Positions 11,046 to 21,650 of a stretch of DNA of 64,000 bases are shown piece after piece. This stretch comes from Populus alba. Its lineage: Eukaryota > Streptophyta > Magnoliopsida > Malpighiales > Salicaceae. The translations under genes were made by a program, and so were the position numbers. The stretch lies in NCBI RefSeq assembly GCF_005239225.2, contig NC_133299.1, positions 9,986,967-10,050,966 on the forward strand. The letters run 5' to 3'. The first letter of the stretch is position 1. Each line of letters opens with the position of its first letter. The notes beneath the pieces are model-generated. The model searched no databases and had not been told where the DNA came from. It saw only the letters and a program-made list of their open reading frames with translations.

Positions 11046-11985
11046 TGAGCCTTATCCATTTGATCTTTTGCATCTTTGACTCTATCTGAAATATTGGAGA
11101 AGTGAGTCTTATTGAAATGTTTAAGTTCCTGCTTTAGCTTCCTTAGTTTGCAACACAACTAATACATTGGACAACCCCCCGAATGCTGATCCCATACTTT
11201 CTTCACCAAGGGCATGAACTCGTCATGATCCATCCACATATCGAAGAATCTGAATGGTTTCTTAATGTTCTGAACATTGCCTGTAACCTTTACCACCATG
11301 GGAGAATGATCTGACATACCAATAGGCAAAAATCTCGCTTCCGACAATGGGAAGTGCAGATTCCACTTCTCATTCACAAGCACTCTATCTAGTTTCCTTA
11401 TAATCTGATTCTCAATACATTGGTTCGTCCATGTATAATGCATACCAGAATACCAAAGATCATCCACTTTCGCATCTCGAATACATGTTCCCAACCTATC
11501 CATCTGACCATCCCACGTAGTAGACCCTCCTGACCTTTCTGATGGGTTGCGGATAGCATTAAAGTCACCCATAAGAATCCATGGGGTTGACTCCCATTCA
11601 TCACTACGACTCACTATATCAGACCATAATGTCTCACGTAAGGATGCATTATTGTATCCATAAATGATTGAAGTATTAAAACAAATATCGATAGCTAGAT
11701 AGTGACAGAAACATGGATAGCCTGATCTGACATACCGTAGACATCCACCTTCACCAAATCAGCATTCCAACTAACCCAAATACGACCACGGGAAGAGAAA
11801 TCATAATTGTACAAGAAGGACCAATTACGCAGAAGAAGATTAGAAATATTATCTTTATTCTTTTCTCTAACCCGAGTTTCAACCAAACCAAAAAAAACCA
11901 TCTTCTCTTGATGGATTAGCCGACGCAATTCTGAATGCTTTATGGGATCATTCAAACCTCTAACATTCCAACATCCAATCATCAT
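11046..11985 (-). pseudogene. LINE B ORF2 fragment: endonuclease domain
   Basis: ORF2 starts with MIGCWNVRGLND and covers the APE-type endonuclease domain: LVETRV, GRIWVSWN, LMGDFNAIRN, YTWTNQC, KLDRVLVN and SDHSPMVV. There is a frameshift near 11695-11620 and a TAG at 11159-11161 where LINE A has CAA. The frame is cut at 11046 by an LTR, just after the helical linker, so there is no reverse transcriptase in this copy. Confidence 0.82.
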
Positions 11986-12022
11986 AAGAAAATAGAGAGG
12001 AGTACAAACAGCAACATAAAGG

Positions 12023-14630
12023 TTACCTTGACGTGCCACCCCGCGGGGAACCAGATTTCTTATTCTTCTTTGAACCCTTTTTCTTTTTCTCCAAAGAGTC
12101 TCCAGCCCTAATAGCTGACTGACTAACAGTTTTCCCATCGGTGGAATTCGGAGTTTGTGGACTTGTCGGGATTAGTGACGTCAGCTCCTTATCATTTCGT
12201 TCTCCATTTATATCACCTCCCATTGCTGCTACATCAACATTTAGTTCATGACTAATAGTAGAGAGAACCTGGTTCACGGTCGCACAAGCATATGTATTGG
12301 AGACGACTAAACTTTGATCTAAAGCAGTACATGTAGCCCCTTCCTCCTGCTCCATGTCTCTCAAAACATGAGGAGACGTGGTGATGTGCCGTGAATGATT
12401 CGAAAATTGGCAACAATGATTCTAACGAAAATGGATGAAGGATGGGTCTGGTTGTGTTGTCTTTCTTGTGGTATTTAGGTTGGATTGTAGTGATTCAAGG
12501 TAAATAAGATAGAGGGTAGACTAGAATGATATTTGATAAGTCGATCTGGACGCCACAAAGATCAATCTAGGATTTCGACGCCACACTCTTTGTGATTAAA
12601 GAGTGATAAGTCAGGTAGGGTTCTTCACAAAACGAATTTGGAAGAACAACTCTTAATTCTCTGAATTAAGTTTCAAATCTTGGCCAAAAGTGTTTATTAC
12701 ATATTTATCTTTGGAACATCCCTCCAAAGTTAGGTGAAATGAACATGACAGAAGTCAATCCTAAAAACTAGACTTTTAATAAGTCAATAGACAAATTCAA
12801 CTAATACACGTTTTTCTTTTGACATTTCTGAAACATAAGCAAACCAAATTTAAAACAACCATAACTTTTGACACAAAAGTCCAATGCAATCATGGTTGGA
12901 CAATCTAGAAAGATCACATTCTGAACTTGAATTTTACCTATATAAATCTTGTTTTCACATCCATTGGATGACTTTAAATTCGAGTTCAAATCCATCTACT
13001 GTTATGACCGTAAACAACATCAATTCCTTCACTTGCATTATCAATCCAAATACAAGTAGCCTAGCATGAAAAGAACCATTAAGGGCTTTTCCCATCTTCA
13101 AGTTCCAATTGTAGGCAAATAAGCACCCTTGAATCAATTTCAAACTGATTGCTAATTTTTAACTCCGACGCAGCTTCAATCATTGCAATTTGATTCGTCA
13201 TGGCCCGTTGTAGTTGTTTTGCTCTCACTCTTGTCATTGGACCATCTGCACCCTTTTGTATATTAGATTCAGCTTTACGAGATGGATTATAATTCCCATG
13301 ATGCACATCAGGTGGGAGTTTTGTCTTCATGGCAAACAGCATTGCACACATCTGATGTCACATGATCATTACAATCAGACGTCTGTATCCCAGATGTTGA
13401 GCAGCCATTCTCATTCTCATTACAATTATGCACTTTATATGCAGACGGACCATTCTCACCACTTACAGAACCCTTATTCCGTTTAACAACTACCTGCCAT
13501 TGAAACTGATTCTGTTTATTATCCGTAGATTTAGAGATCACAGCTCCTACTTTCCTTGTATCCTTTGCCACCACTGTAGGATGAGCAACTTTATTAGTAG
13601 CACATTTTGCTGTGGTGTGTCCAAAGATATTGCAGTTATTGCACCTTGACGATATTCATTCATAATCTGTTGAGATTGTTATGAATAACCCATTTGGACA
13701 GTGAAGGTCGTATTCCTTAACCAGCGTCTTTGAAGCATCTATCTCAACGCAAACTCTTGCGTAGCTAAGCCTTTTACGCAACAATGTAGTACGATCAACA
13801 TGAAGGGGAACCCCAATAGCACTAGCTATACAACTCAGCCCCTTAATAGTCCAATACTCAAAAGGAACATTATACAGCCTAACCCATACTGGAACTCTGA
13901 CCAAATCACCTTTCAAAAATTGCATGTTCGGTTGCGAACGTTTAAGCACCAAAGGTCTGTTTGCCATGTGCCATGGGGCTCTTTCCAGAACATTAGTGGC
14001 GCGATCAACAGAATCAAAAGTGAAAAGGTAGAAACCATTATCCGAAGATAAAACTTCTGATAGACCATAGGAGCCCCATATCCTTTTGGCAATCGAATTA
14101 ACAACAGGATATGGTAATTTCTGACCCACAAAATGACCAACTAGGGTGGATTTCCAAAGTTCACAGCCATTGTCAAAATGACCAGCTACTGTTATACGAC
14201 CATCAGTCATAGCCGAGGGTTCAAAATGCAGATTTCGAACTAGATTAAAATCAATGTTCTTACTATCCTCCTTGACATCAACACCAAAACCCTTTAAAGC
14301 ATTTAAAAAATTAAGTTTGGTCTTATGTTTTAGTTGTTCTTGTTGCTGAGACCCTACCTTCAATTCATCAACTTCAGAACCCAGCACATGATTCATTTCT
14401 GAAACAACATGAGGAGCCTGGAGAGTAGAGGATTTCTCTATGCTAGCTTCAGAATCAGCTTGATGGTCACTGGTAAACTGAGAAAACTTCATACGATGAC
14501 TATTCAACATATCTTTTAGCTGTAATCTTAAGGTATGTCCAGACTTAACTTCATTGTGTTGTTTAATGTTACAGCTAACCATTGGAATAGATTCCACACC
14601 AAAACATAAAGACATTATGGCAATAGACAA
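12023..14630 (-). pseudogene. LINE B ORF1 (interrupted by a solo LTR)
   Basis: ORF1 starts at ATG 14630 and is longer than in LINE A: it keeps a roughly 40-residue N-terminal segment that A lacks. It has the DUF4283-like region (about 14150-13900) and a knuckle, CNNCNIFGHTTAKC, at about 13645-13604. TGA at 13656-13658 replaces the TGG seen in LINE A. The frame runs into a 929-bp insertion (13310-12382) and resumes at about 12376 with SPHVLRDMEQEEG, ending near 12023 in a lysine-rich tail. Confidence 0.82.
12382..13310 (-). mobile_element. Solo LTR (929 bp) inserted in LINE B, carrying a pol 3' end
   Basis: The insertion begins TGATGTGC and ends GCACATCA, perfect 8-bp inverted ends. It is flanked by CGTGG (12377-12381) and GGTGG (13311-13315), a probable 5-bp target duplication with one mismatch. 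The LINE ORF1 sequence continues on both sides. On the minus strand the LTR opens with a coding-like segment (GPMTRVRAKQLQRAM, then LICLQLELEDG) typical of the C-terminal end of Ty3 pol, so in this family pol runs into the LTR. No primer site or internal region remains, as expected for a solo LTR. Confidence 0.78.
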
Positions 14631-14736
14631 CTACTAGAGAGCAAAGCTCTAATGAGAGATTATCATGTTTATAGCTGGTATTGGAAATCCAGAAAGAAAA
14701 CCACTGAAAAGATGTAGCTACTCACCTTATCTCACA

Positions 14737-15012
14737 GAATTACGAGGCCAGTATCTCTCAGTTCATTGATTGAAACGATGATCCCTTCGGTCAAGATGTA
14801 GAGTATGTTTTGATGGACAACATACTCAAATATGGTGACGATCCAACGGTGAACCAAAGAGATCGAGCTTTGACAACCCTAGAATTACGAGGCCAGTATC
14901 TCACAGTTCATTGATTGGAATGATTATCCGTTCGGTCAAGATGTAGAGAATGTTCTGACGGACAACATACTAAAAAATGGTGACGATCCAACGGTGAACC
15001 AAGGAGATCAAA
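14737..15012 (-). repeat. Two tandem 145-bp 5' UTR units of LINE B
   Basis: Units start at 14737 and 14882 on the plus strand (GAATTACGAGGCCAGTATCT). Both contain TTCGGTCAAGATGTAGA and GGTGACGATCCAACGGTGAA. They correspond to the repeated 5' UTR segments of LINE A. Confidence 0.78.
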
Positions 15013-15147
15013 GACAATTTGATAAGCTTGTTTTGATTCCTTCCTTGGTTCTCTATCCTCCTCTTCACTGTTCACAGCAGCCGCAACTCTAGTCACTGTG
15101 GTTATCAATCACAAGGCTTATTTTGAGTGGGAGAAGTAGAATGATGC

Positions 15148-15899
15148 GACGAAGCCAGTTAATCTTCGATAATTCAGATTCAGTTCATTCAAGAAATGAA
15201 GAACGCAAGAATTACTCTTACACGTTAAAACTGAAAAATTCAGAAGTAATATTCATCAATGACTACCAAAATTTTGGTTACATGAGTTTAAATAGTTCTT
15301 GAAAAATTAACTCTAATGCATCTACCCTTGTAGGCTGAACTGACTCACATACAAAACTGACCCAAAAACTGAAAAACCATAACCAAACAAGCCGTGGATC
15401 CTAGCTCTAAACAAAGTTTTAATTTAGCTCAAACATGAAAGAAAATAATAAAAATAACTAATATGTCATTAAATAGCACCAGCTCTTCTTCCCTTGTTTA
15501 GCTAGGATGAATGAGAAATCCTTATAAGAAAAGGATTCTAGAACATTAATGAATCATTGCCACTCTTGGAAATTATGTTTCAGCTCATTAAATATAAGAG
15601 TGCAACTAGGAAATTCCCAAAACAAACTGCCACATCTTTTTAGAAAAAGAATCATTGCCAAAAAATAAAATTCAAACAGCCTGTTCTAACCTATATTGCA
15701 AGTTCTTCTAAACACCGATTCCCCTGAAAATTTACCCGAATATAGATCAATACCTCTAGAATCATCTGGTTTATTTTCCACTTGATCCAACGGTTGGATT
15801 TGGAGTTATGATCAATAGCGTAAAACTATATCATATGCATTTTACATCAAAATCTGAATCTGACCTTGCTAGGGTCGTATCACAAGTTGAACCATATCA
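15148..15899 (-). mobile_element. 3' LTR of element H (U5 end missing)
   Basis: It starts TGATATGGTTCAACTTGTG after a polypurine tract and matches the LTR at 21651-22528. Similarity stops around 15148 within GGCTTCGT, so the last ~130 bp are absent. Confidence 0.78.
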
Positions 15900-15913
15900 T
15901 TTCCTCCCTCTTC
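15900..15913 (-). other. Polypurine tract of element H
   Basis: The minus strand reads GAAGAGGGAGGAAA directly before the LTR start TGATATGG. Confidence 0.7.
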
Positions 15914-16099
15914 AAGAAGATTCACCCTTGAATCTTGAATAGGATTAGTAGCGACTTCATTTTCCTTCATAATTCCCTTATTGCTAACACTTTTCCCCAA
16001 CAACACTGTATGGAAGTAGTAACTGATAAGAATTTTAAATAAGCATGTCGTACTAACCACTTGCATGCGTACTTTTGAGTGATAACAACAATGGCTTTC

Positions 16100-16325
16100 C
16101 TTTATCTTTCATTTTTTTGGCTCTGTACCTCCTTTTCCCATGAAGCTTGAAGATCATAGAATAATCTTCTACACTTATCAACCTTTTGTTCTAAAACCCC
16201 AAACCATGACTTAGTTTTTCGCATCCTTGCACTAGAATCCTCCTTCATTCCCGCTTGCTTGCTGAATACATGACACAAATAGGAAAAATAGAAGAAGATG
16301 AAGACACAAAAGGAATAGTGTTTAC
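16100..16325 (-). pseudogene. Gag-leader-like ORF fragment of element H
   Basis: An open stretch on the minus strand encodes a charged, helical segment with the block KVDKCRRLFYDLQASWEKEV before a TGA... or TAA-type stop near 16100. Its place between leader and polypurine tract matches the lysine/glutamate-rich segment of the LARD-like ORFs at 2600 and 18279. I do not recognise a domain. It could be coiled coil. Confidence 0.4.
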
Positions 16326-16679
16326 GACAGGAGGAAGAACACTAATTTAGACTCGAAATTACAAATCTGACTTTTGTTTGGACCACAACTAATCGAAAAC
16401 AAACAAATGTGAAAGTGATGAAAATGACTCAAACAACAGTCAAATATCCCAAATATAATGAAAATATACAGGCCGGAAAAAAACCAATAAAAACAAAACA
16501 AGTTTTAAAAGATAACGCAAAACAGACCTGTTACAGCAAGACAAAACCCAATTCTGCAACCTAAATAAAACGCTATCCAAATGACCTTGAATTTAATATA
16601 TAGTATTCAGATACCAAGAAAACAACAAATATCAGTTTATAGGTATCATGTCTAGGTATCCAAACCCCTTTTACGATTA

Positions 16680-17290
16680 GTTTGCGGCAAAATTGAACTT
16701 CCAATTAAAACCTCAAGAAGTTGATATCCAAATAATCCCAAATTTAATATATAGTGTGATCTCACCTCGAATACATAGAATAGTGTTTTTGCGGCAGAAT
16801 TGAATCTCGAATTAAAATCTCAATCAAACAATATCAAAATAAGCCCAAATTTAATATGTGGTCTGATAGGACATTAAGTAGCCATAATATAGAGTGTAAA
16901 TTTATTATAAGGTGGTTTGCTTATTGTTCACTACTAGTTTTGTTTCTACGGCATAATTGAACCTCGAATTAAAACCTCAAGTAAATGATATCACAAAAGG
17001 CCCAAAATTAATATGTGGTGCAATAGCTCACCCAGTAGACATAATATGGAGTTTCAATGGATGTTGAGGTGGTATAGTTATGGTTCCCTAAGAGTCGTGT
17101 TTTTACTGCAGAATTGAACCTCGAAATAAAACCTCAAGCAAATGATATCAAATTAGGACCAAATTTAATATATGGTGTGATCTCACCCCCAGTAGACATA
17201 ATATGAAGTTTTAATTGATTCTAAGGTGGTTTCTTTATGAATGGTTCACTAAGAGTTGTGTTCTGAAGCAGAATTGTAGCATCCTTTAAA
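16680..17290 (-). repeat. Leader tandem repeats of element H (about 4 units)
   Basis: Units share GCAGAATTGAACCTCGAATT-like starts near 16690, 16800, 16948, 17113 and 17274, and a downstream CCCAAATTTAATATATGGTG motif. They are the reverse complement of the leader repeats at 731-1200 and 47671-48300. Confidence 0.65.
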
Positions 17291-17320
17291 TTTCATGTAA
17301 TCTCTTTATTTGTGTTGTGG

Positions 17321-17337
17321 GCGCGCGTGCGCGCATA
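17321..17337. other. Short alternating GC tract
   Basis: GGGCGCGCGTGCGCGC is an alternating purine-pyrimidine run in an AT-rich leader. Such runs can adopt Z-DNA. It is absent from the aligned leaders at about 650 and 47580. No function is claimed. Confidence 0.5.
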
Positions 17338-17933
17338 TCACTGATGTGATTAGAGACAACAACAAGATTAAATATAACACTTTTTTTTTTATTTAGATGA
17401 CACAGACACAAGGAACAAGAAGATGAAGGACGCAAAGACTGAAAAACTTAAAGCAACACTAAAAAAAAAATGAAAATAACAACTGTGATCACGCAACCCA
17501 CAATCATGATTAAGATTTGATCCTGAAAAGCCGAAATAGGTATAATAGGAGTGTGACACGGTAGAAACATGCCCCAAGGTATCAACACTATTGGAATGAA
17601 GTGGAATGACACCACAAATTCTGTTAATCTTCGATAAGTCATGATAGGATCTGAGCAACAAAAAAATAATCAGATTTGGATTCTGACGTAAAATGCGCAA
17701 CTGTTAGTTTAACGGCTACAATCATAATTCTCAATTCAACTGTTGGATTAGTCACACACACACACATATATATGGATTGCGCTACCAAGTTGGTTTTATT
17801 TGGTGTTGGTTTCAGTTTCACAAGAACCACAAGAAGGTGAGACGAGAGGTGTGAGGACATTAAGAGCGTTTGAGCGAAACACGAGTGACGTGAGCATTTT
17901 TTTTACCACTAACCAATTTTTACAAGTACTATC

Positions 17934-18461
17934 ATGTCATATCAAAACAACACACTGCACCCTCCCAATGTAGAACTTAAATTCCAAATGCAAGCCATGA
18001 CGAAAATGATGGAAAGAATGAATTTCACGATGGGGAACGTGTGTGACAGACTTGAGAAGGTGGCAAAACATGGTAATGTGGCTAGAACATGTACCCAAGA
18101 TGTGAGAAAGGTTGGGGCTGAAGTGAAATCAAACCATGGTAGTGGGGCTGAAAGGCGAAAGTGGGATGATTATGAGGATTTTGAGGAGGACGTTGATGAT
18201 AATGGTGATGGTGGTTTTAAGGATGAGACCATAGGCTATCAGGAAGGTTTTTGGAAGCCTAGAAACTAAAGGGATTTCATGTATTTTGGTGAGGTGCTAT
18301 GGCAAAAGAAAAGGCAGATTCAAAAGGAGAGGTGGTATAAAAGGGAGAGAAATAAAGAGATTAGTGTTCTAAAAAAAGAATCCACGAGTGTATCTCGTAT
18401 TCTAGGGGAGATGAAGCAAGTTGATGTGTTAATAGCAGCAGTCAATGTGCAGCAAGCTTAA
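17934..18461 (+). pseudogene. Gag-leader-like ORF of LARD-like copy 2 (broken)
   Basis: It runs in one frame from ATG 17934, with a TAA at 18267-18269 where copy 1 has CGA, and ends at TAA 18459-18461. The N-terminal half (VELKFQMQAMTKMMERMNF) and acidic block (DFEEDVDDNGDGG) match the ORF at 2983-2600. The C-terminal half (KKRQIQKER to SVSRILGEMKQVDVL) is lysine-rich and probably helical. Copy 2 carries eight extra residues (VAKHGNVA-like) before the TCTQDVRKVGAE block. No capsid, knuckle or enzyme motif is visible. Confidence 0.6.
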
Positions 18462-18635
18462 AAAAGAGAGGAGAAAAAATGTTACAATGATGAAATACAA
18501 AAGAGAACGGTTGCTACTTTCATCCAAAGTTGTTGGCGATGATATTTGGCAAGAAAAGAACTCCAAAGGCTTCAAAATGAGGCTAAGGAATTGTCCATTT
18601 CACTTGTTGGTGATTCTTCGAGGATGAATTATCTT

Positions 18636-18649
18636 GAAGAGAGAGGGAA
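18636..18649 (+). other. Polypurine tract of LARD-like copy 2
   Basis: GAAGAGAGAGGGAA directly precedes LTR start TGATACGATCC. It is identical to the tract at 2286-2299. Confidence 0.75.
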
Positions 18650-20062
18650 TGATACGATCCCGGCAAGGTCAAATTCAGATTTTGACGTAAAATGTGCAAC
18701 TATCCAGTTTTACGGCAATCATCATAATTCTCAATCCTATCATTGGATCAGGCTGAAATTTTACATGGAGTCTCCTGACATTTTGTCCTATGTTGGGTTA
18801 AAATATCATGTCAATCGGAGTTCGGAAAGGCATCCAAACACGGGTCAACAGAGGTTGTACGAGTTTTGTTATTTACTTCCTTTTGACTTGTGGACTTCCT
18901 ATTTGGCTAGGATTCTTTTCCTAAAAGGATGTGGCAACTTATTTTGAAAATCTTCTAATTCTACAAAGATCTTTAATGGGCTGCAACATAGTTTCCAAGT
19001 ATAGCAAGGATTCATAAATGTTTCAGAATCCTTTTCTTACAAGGATTCCTTATTCATCCTAGTTACAAAAAGGAAAGAAGATTTCAGAATTAATTCCACC
19101 TTCAGATTTGATTCTCCTAGCTTATATGGGACTTCTAAAGGGCAACAAATCTGATCCTATCATATTTAGGATTTTAAATTCGGATTTATTTATTTTATTA
19201 TTATTTTCTTCTTAGTTTTTGGTTTATTTATATTATTTGGGTTTAATTGTAAGTGGGCATCATATAAGTCCACATAAGGGGTCCATTAGAGTTTATTTTA
19301 GTTTGTAGTCACTATAAATAAGGCAATCACCAGACATGTAAGGTTAGACAATTCATATTAATAAAACTTCTTGTTTGCCGCACTTTGTGTGTATGTGTTG
19401 GTGAGATAATCTTCCTTCCATGGTTATGTAAAGAACTGAAAATGACTTATCGAAGAACAACTGTCTTCGTGGCGTCATCCTTATACTTCTTGTTCGCGTA
19501 TCAATATTCGTTGGGTGGAGGTCTCCATTTTTAATAGTGCTGGTGCCTAAGTACAAGTTATCTTTGTGTCACACTCCTATCAAACTTGATTTACTTGGCT
19601 TTCCGGGAATTGGTGTCTTTGCATGTGGGTTGCGTGACCACGTGATCACGAGGTTCGCGTCACCATGGTTCTCTAAAGAACTGAAAAATGACTTATCGAA
19701 TCAATATTCGTTAGGTGGGGGTTTATGTTTCCAATAGTGATGGTGCCTAGGCACAAGTTATCTTTGTGTCACACTCCTATCAAACTTGATTTACTTGGCT
19801 TTCCGGGAATTGGTGTCTTTGCATGTGGGTTGCGTGACCACGTGATCACGAGGTTCGCGTCACCATGGTTCTCTAAAGAACTGAAAAATGACTTATCGAA
19901 TCAATATTCGTTAGGTGGGGGTTTATGTTTCCAATAGTGATGGTGCCTAGGCACAAGTTATCTTTGTGTCACACTCCTATCAAACCTGATTTACTTGGCT
20001 TTCTGGGAATTGGTGTTTTTGCGTGTGGGTTGCATGACCATGTGATCACGAGGTTCGCATCA
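18650..20062 (+). mobile_element. Type II LTR with its 3' end triplicated
   Basis: The LTR starts TGATACGATCCCGG after a polypurine tract and reaches the canonical end GGTTCGCGTCA at 19662. Two further 200-bp copies of the LTR end follow directly, at 19663-19862 and 19863-20062. The last ends GGTTCGCATCA and borders a Ty3 integrase sequence. The LTR is otherwise similar to 52067-52762. Confidence 0.82.
19420..20062 (+). repeat. Tandem triplication of LTR 3' end (200-bp period)
   Basis: The segment from CCATGGTTCTCTAAAGAACT to the LTR end occurs three times: 19420-19662 (243 bp) and 200-bp copies at 19663 and 19863. The second and third copies lack a 43-bp part (around CGTGGCGTCATCC) that is present in the first, so they derive from a deleted version that then duplicated. 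Confidence 0.85.
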
Positions 20063-21535
20063 ATTAGTAGTAGAATGTACACTATGATTATATGCAAATT
20101 CAATAAATGGCAAACAATCTTCCCAATTTTTAAGATTCTTTTGAATGATAGCCCTTAACAACTGGGTTAAAGTTTGGTTAACAATTTTAGTTTGACTATT
20201 TATTTGTGGATGACAAACAATAGAATATAAAATCTTAGTCCCTAACTTACACCACAAAACCTTCCAAAAGCAACTTAAAAACTTAACATCTCGATATGAC
20301 GCAATGCTCCTAGGAACAACACATTGTAGTCGACTGACCTCTTTGTTGCATCATTAGTTTTGTGGCAAGCAATGAAATGTGCTACCTTAGAAAATCTATC
20401 CACAACAACAAATATAGTCTCTTCCTTTCCTAGACCTAGGTAGACCCAAAATAAAATCCATAGAAACATCAACCAAGGTTTCTTAGAAACAGGAAATGGT
20501 GTGAATAACCCATGAGGCATTACTCTAGACTTAGTTTGTCTATATGTTATGCACCTATCACAAATTCTTTACACATCTCTTTTCATGTTAGGCCAATAAA
20601 AGTTTTTACGTAAAACATACACAATCTTAGCAATTCCAAAATGCCCCATTAAACAACCCCCATGAGCTTCCCTTATAAGCAATTCATGCATAGAACAATT
20701 AGGCACACATAATTTATTTTCCTTAAATAAAAATCCATCATGCCTAAAAAACCTATAATTGGCCGAAACTTTCATCATATATAAAACCAAAATCATGATC
20801 ATCAAGATACAATTCTTTAATATACTCAAATCCTAACAATTTAGTATTTAGAGTATTAAGAAGAACATACCTTCACGATAAAGATCTGCAACCATATTTT
20901 CCTGACATTGCTTGTATTTGATGACATATGGGAAAGTTTCAATAAACTCAATCCACTTGGCATGTCGTCTATTTAGCTTACCTTGACCCTTCAAATGTTT
21001 TAATGACTTGTGATCAGTATGTATAATAAACTCTCGGTGCCATAGATAATGTTGCCAAGTCTCCAATGCTCTCACTACCGCATACAACTCCTTGTCATAA
21101 GTGGGATAGTCAAGAGCTGCACCATTGAGCTTCTCACTAAAATAACAAATGGGTCGTTTCTCTTGTATTAGAAGAACTCCAATACTTATTCCTCAAGCAT
21201 CACATTCAATCTTAAAAGCTTTATTAAAATCAGGTGAAGATAGTAATAGTGCTGAAATTAACTTCGATTTTAACAAGCTTTCTTATTCTTTACCCCACGG
21301 ATTTCTTAAGATTTCATTCAATGGAGAGGCTATTGTACTAAAGTCTTTAACAAATCTCCAATAGAAACTAGTTAAACCGTGCAAACTTCTAACTTCTGTT
21401 ATTGAATTTGCTGTAGGCCATTCTTGAATAGCCTTAAAACCTTAGCCAAGAAAAATAAATATATCCATGCAAAAGTCATACCTTTTCAAATTAGCATATA
21501 AGGACTCTTTTCTAAGCACATCAATCCCATCACAA
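20063..21535 (-). pseudogene. Ty3/gypsy pol fragment (RT end, RNase H, integrase), minus strand
   Basis: On the minus strand the order is: end of the reverse transcriptase region (FVKDFSTIASPLNEILRNPW), RNase H ([37 protein letters not shown]), then integrase (zinc region YWPNMKRDV, catalytic-core motif [33 protein letters not shown]). It is the same family as elements A and C by motif similarity. Multiple stops and frameshifts (about 20260, 20530, 20840, 21100) make it non-functional. It is cut at 20062 by an LTR and at 21535 by a LARD fragment. Confidence 0.82.
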
Positions 21536-21650
21536 AATTCATCCTCTCTATCATCTGTGTCATGGCTTGCATTTGGAACGTAAGTTCTCCCTCAGGATGT
21601 GAATGATGCAAACCTCGTGATCACATGGTCACGCAACCCACACACAAAGT
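21536..21650 (-). mobile_element. Small LARD-like fragment (gag start joined to LTR end)
   Basis: 21536-21603 on the minus strand encodes a piece like FQMQAMTQMIERMNFVMG, the start of the LARD gag-like ORF. It is fused directly to an LTR end (21604-21650, reverse complement of GGTTTGCATCA). The leader and primer site between them are deleted. Confidence 0.65.

Larger units (their letters stand above)
11046..15108 (-). mobile_element. LINE B (plant L1-type), 5' two-thirds, minus strand
   Basis: Read on the minus strand it has a 5' UTR with two 145-bp units, ORF1 (from 14630) split by a solo LTR (12382-13310), and the 5' part of ORF2 (from 11985), which ends where an LTR begins at 11045. It is the same family as LINE A. 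The reverse transcriptase region and 3' end are absent. Confidence 0.87.
15148..17641 (-). mobile_element. Non-autonomous LTR element H, minus strand
   Basis: Read on the minus strand: 5' LTR end (17641-17485), leader with tandem repeats (about 17290-16680), a short gag-like ORF piece (16325-16100), a polypurine tract (15913-15900) and a 3' LTR (15899-15148, end missing). The primer site is deleted: the leader joins the LTR directly at 17484/17485. No pol domain is found. Confidence 0.72.
17642..20062 (+). mobile_element. Non-autonomous LTR element (LARD-like), copy 2
   Basis: A fragment of LTR start (about 17646-17757) is joined to the leader (17758-17933). Then follow a gag-like ORF (17934-18461), decayed sequence, a polypurine tract (18636-18649) and a 3' LTR from 18650. 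The primer site is missing, so the 5' side is rearranged. It parallels the minus-strand copy at 2006-4258, and sequence at 17758-17840 is the reverse complement of 3095-3170. No pol genes. Confidence 0.75.
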
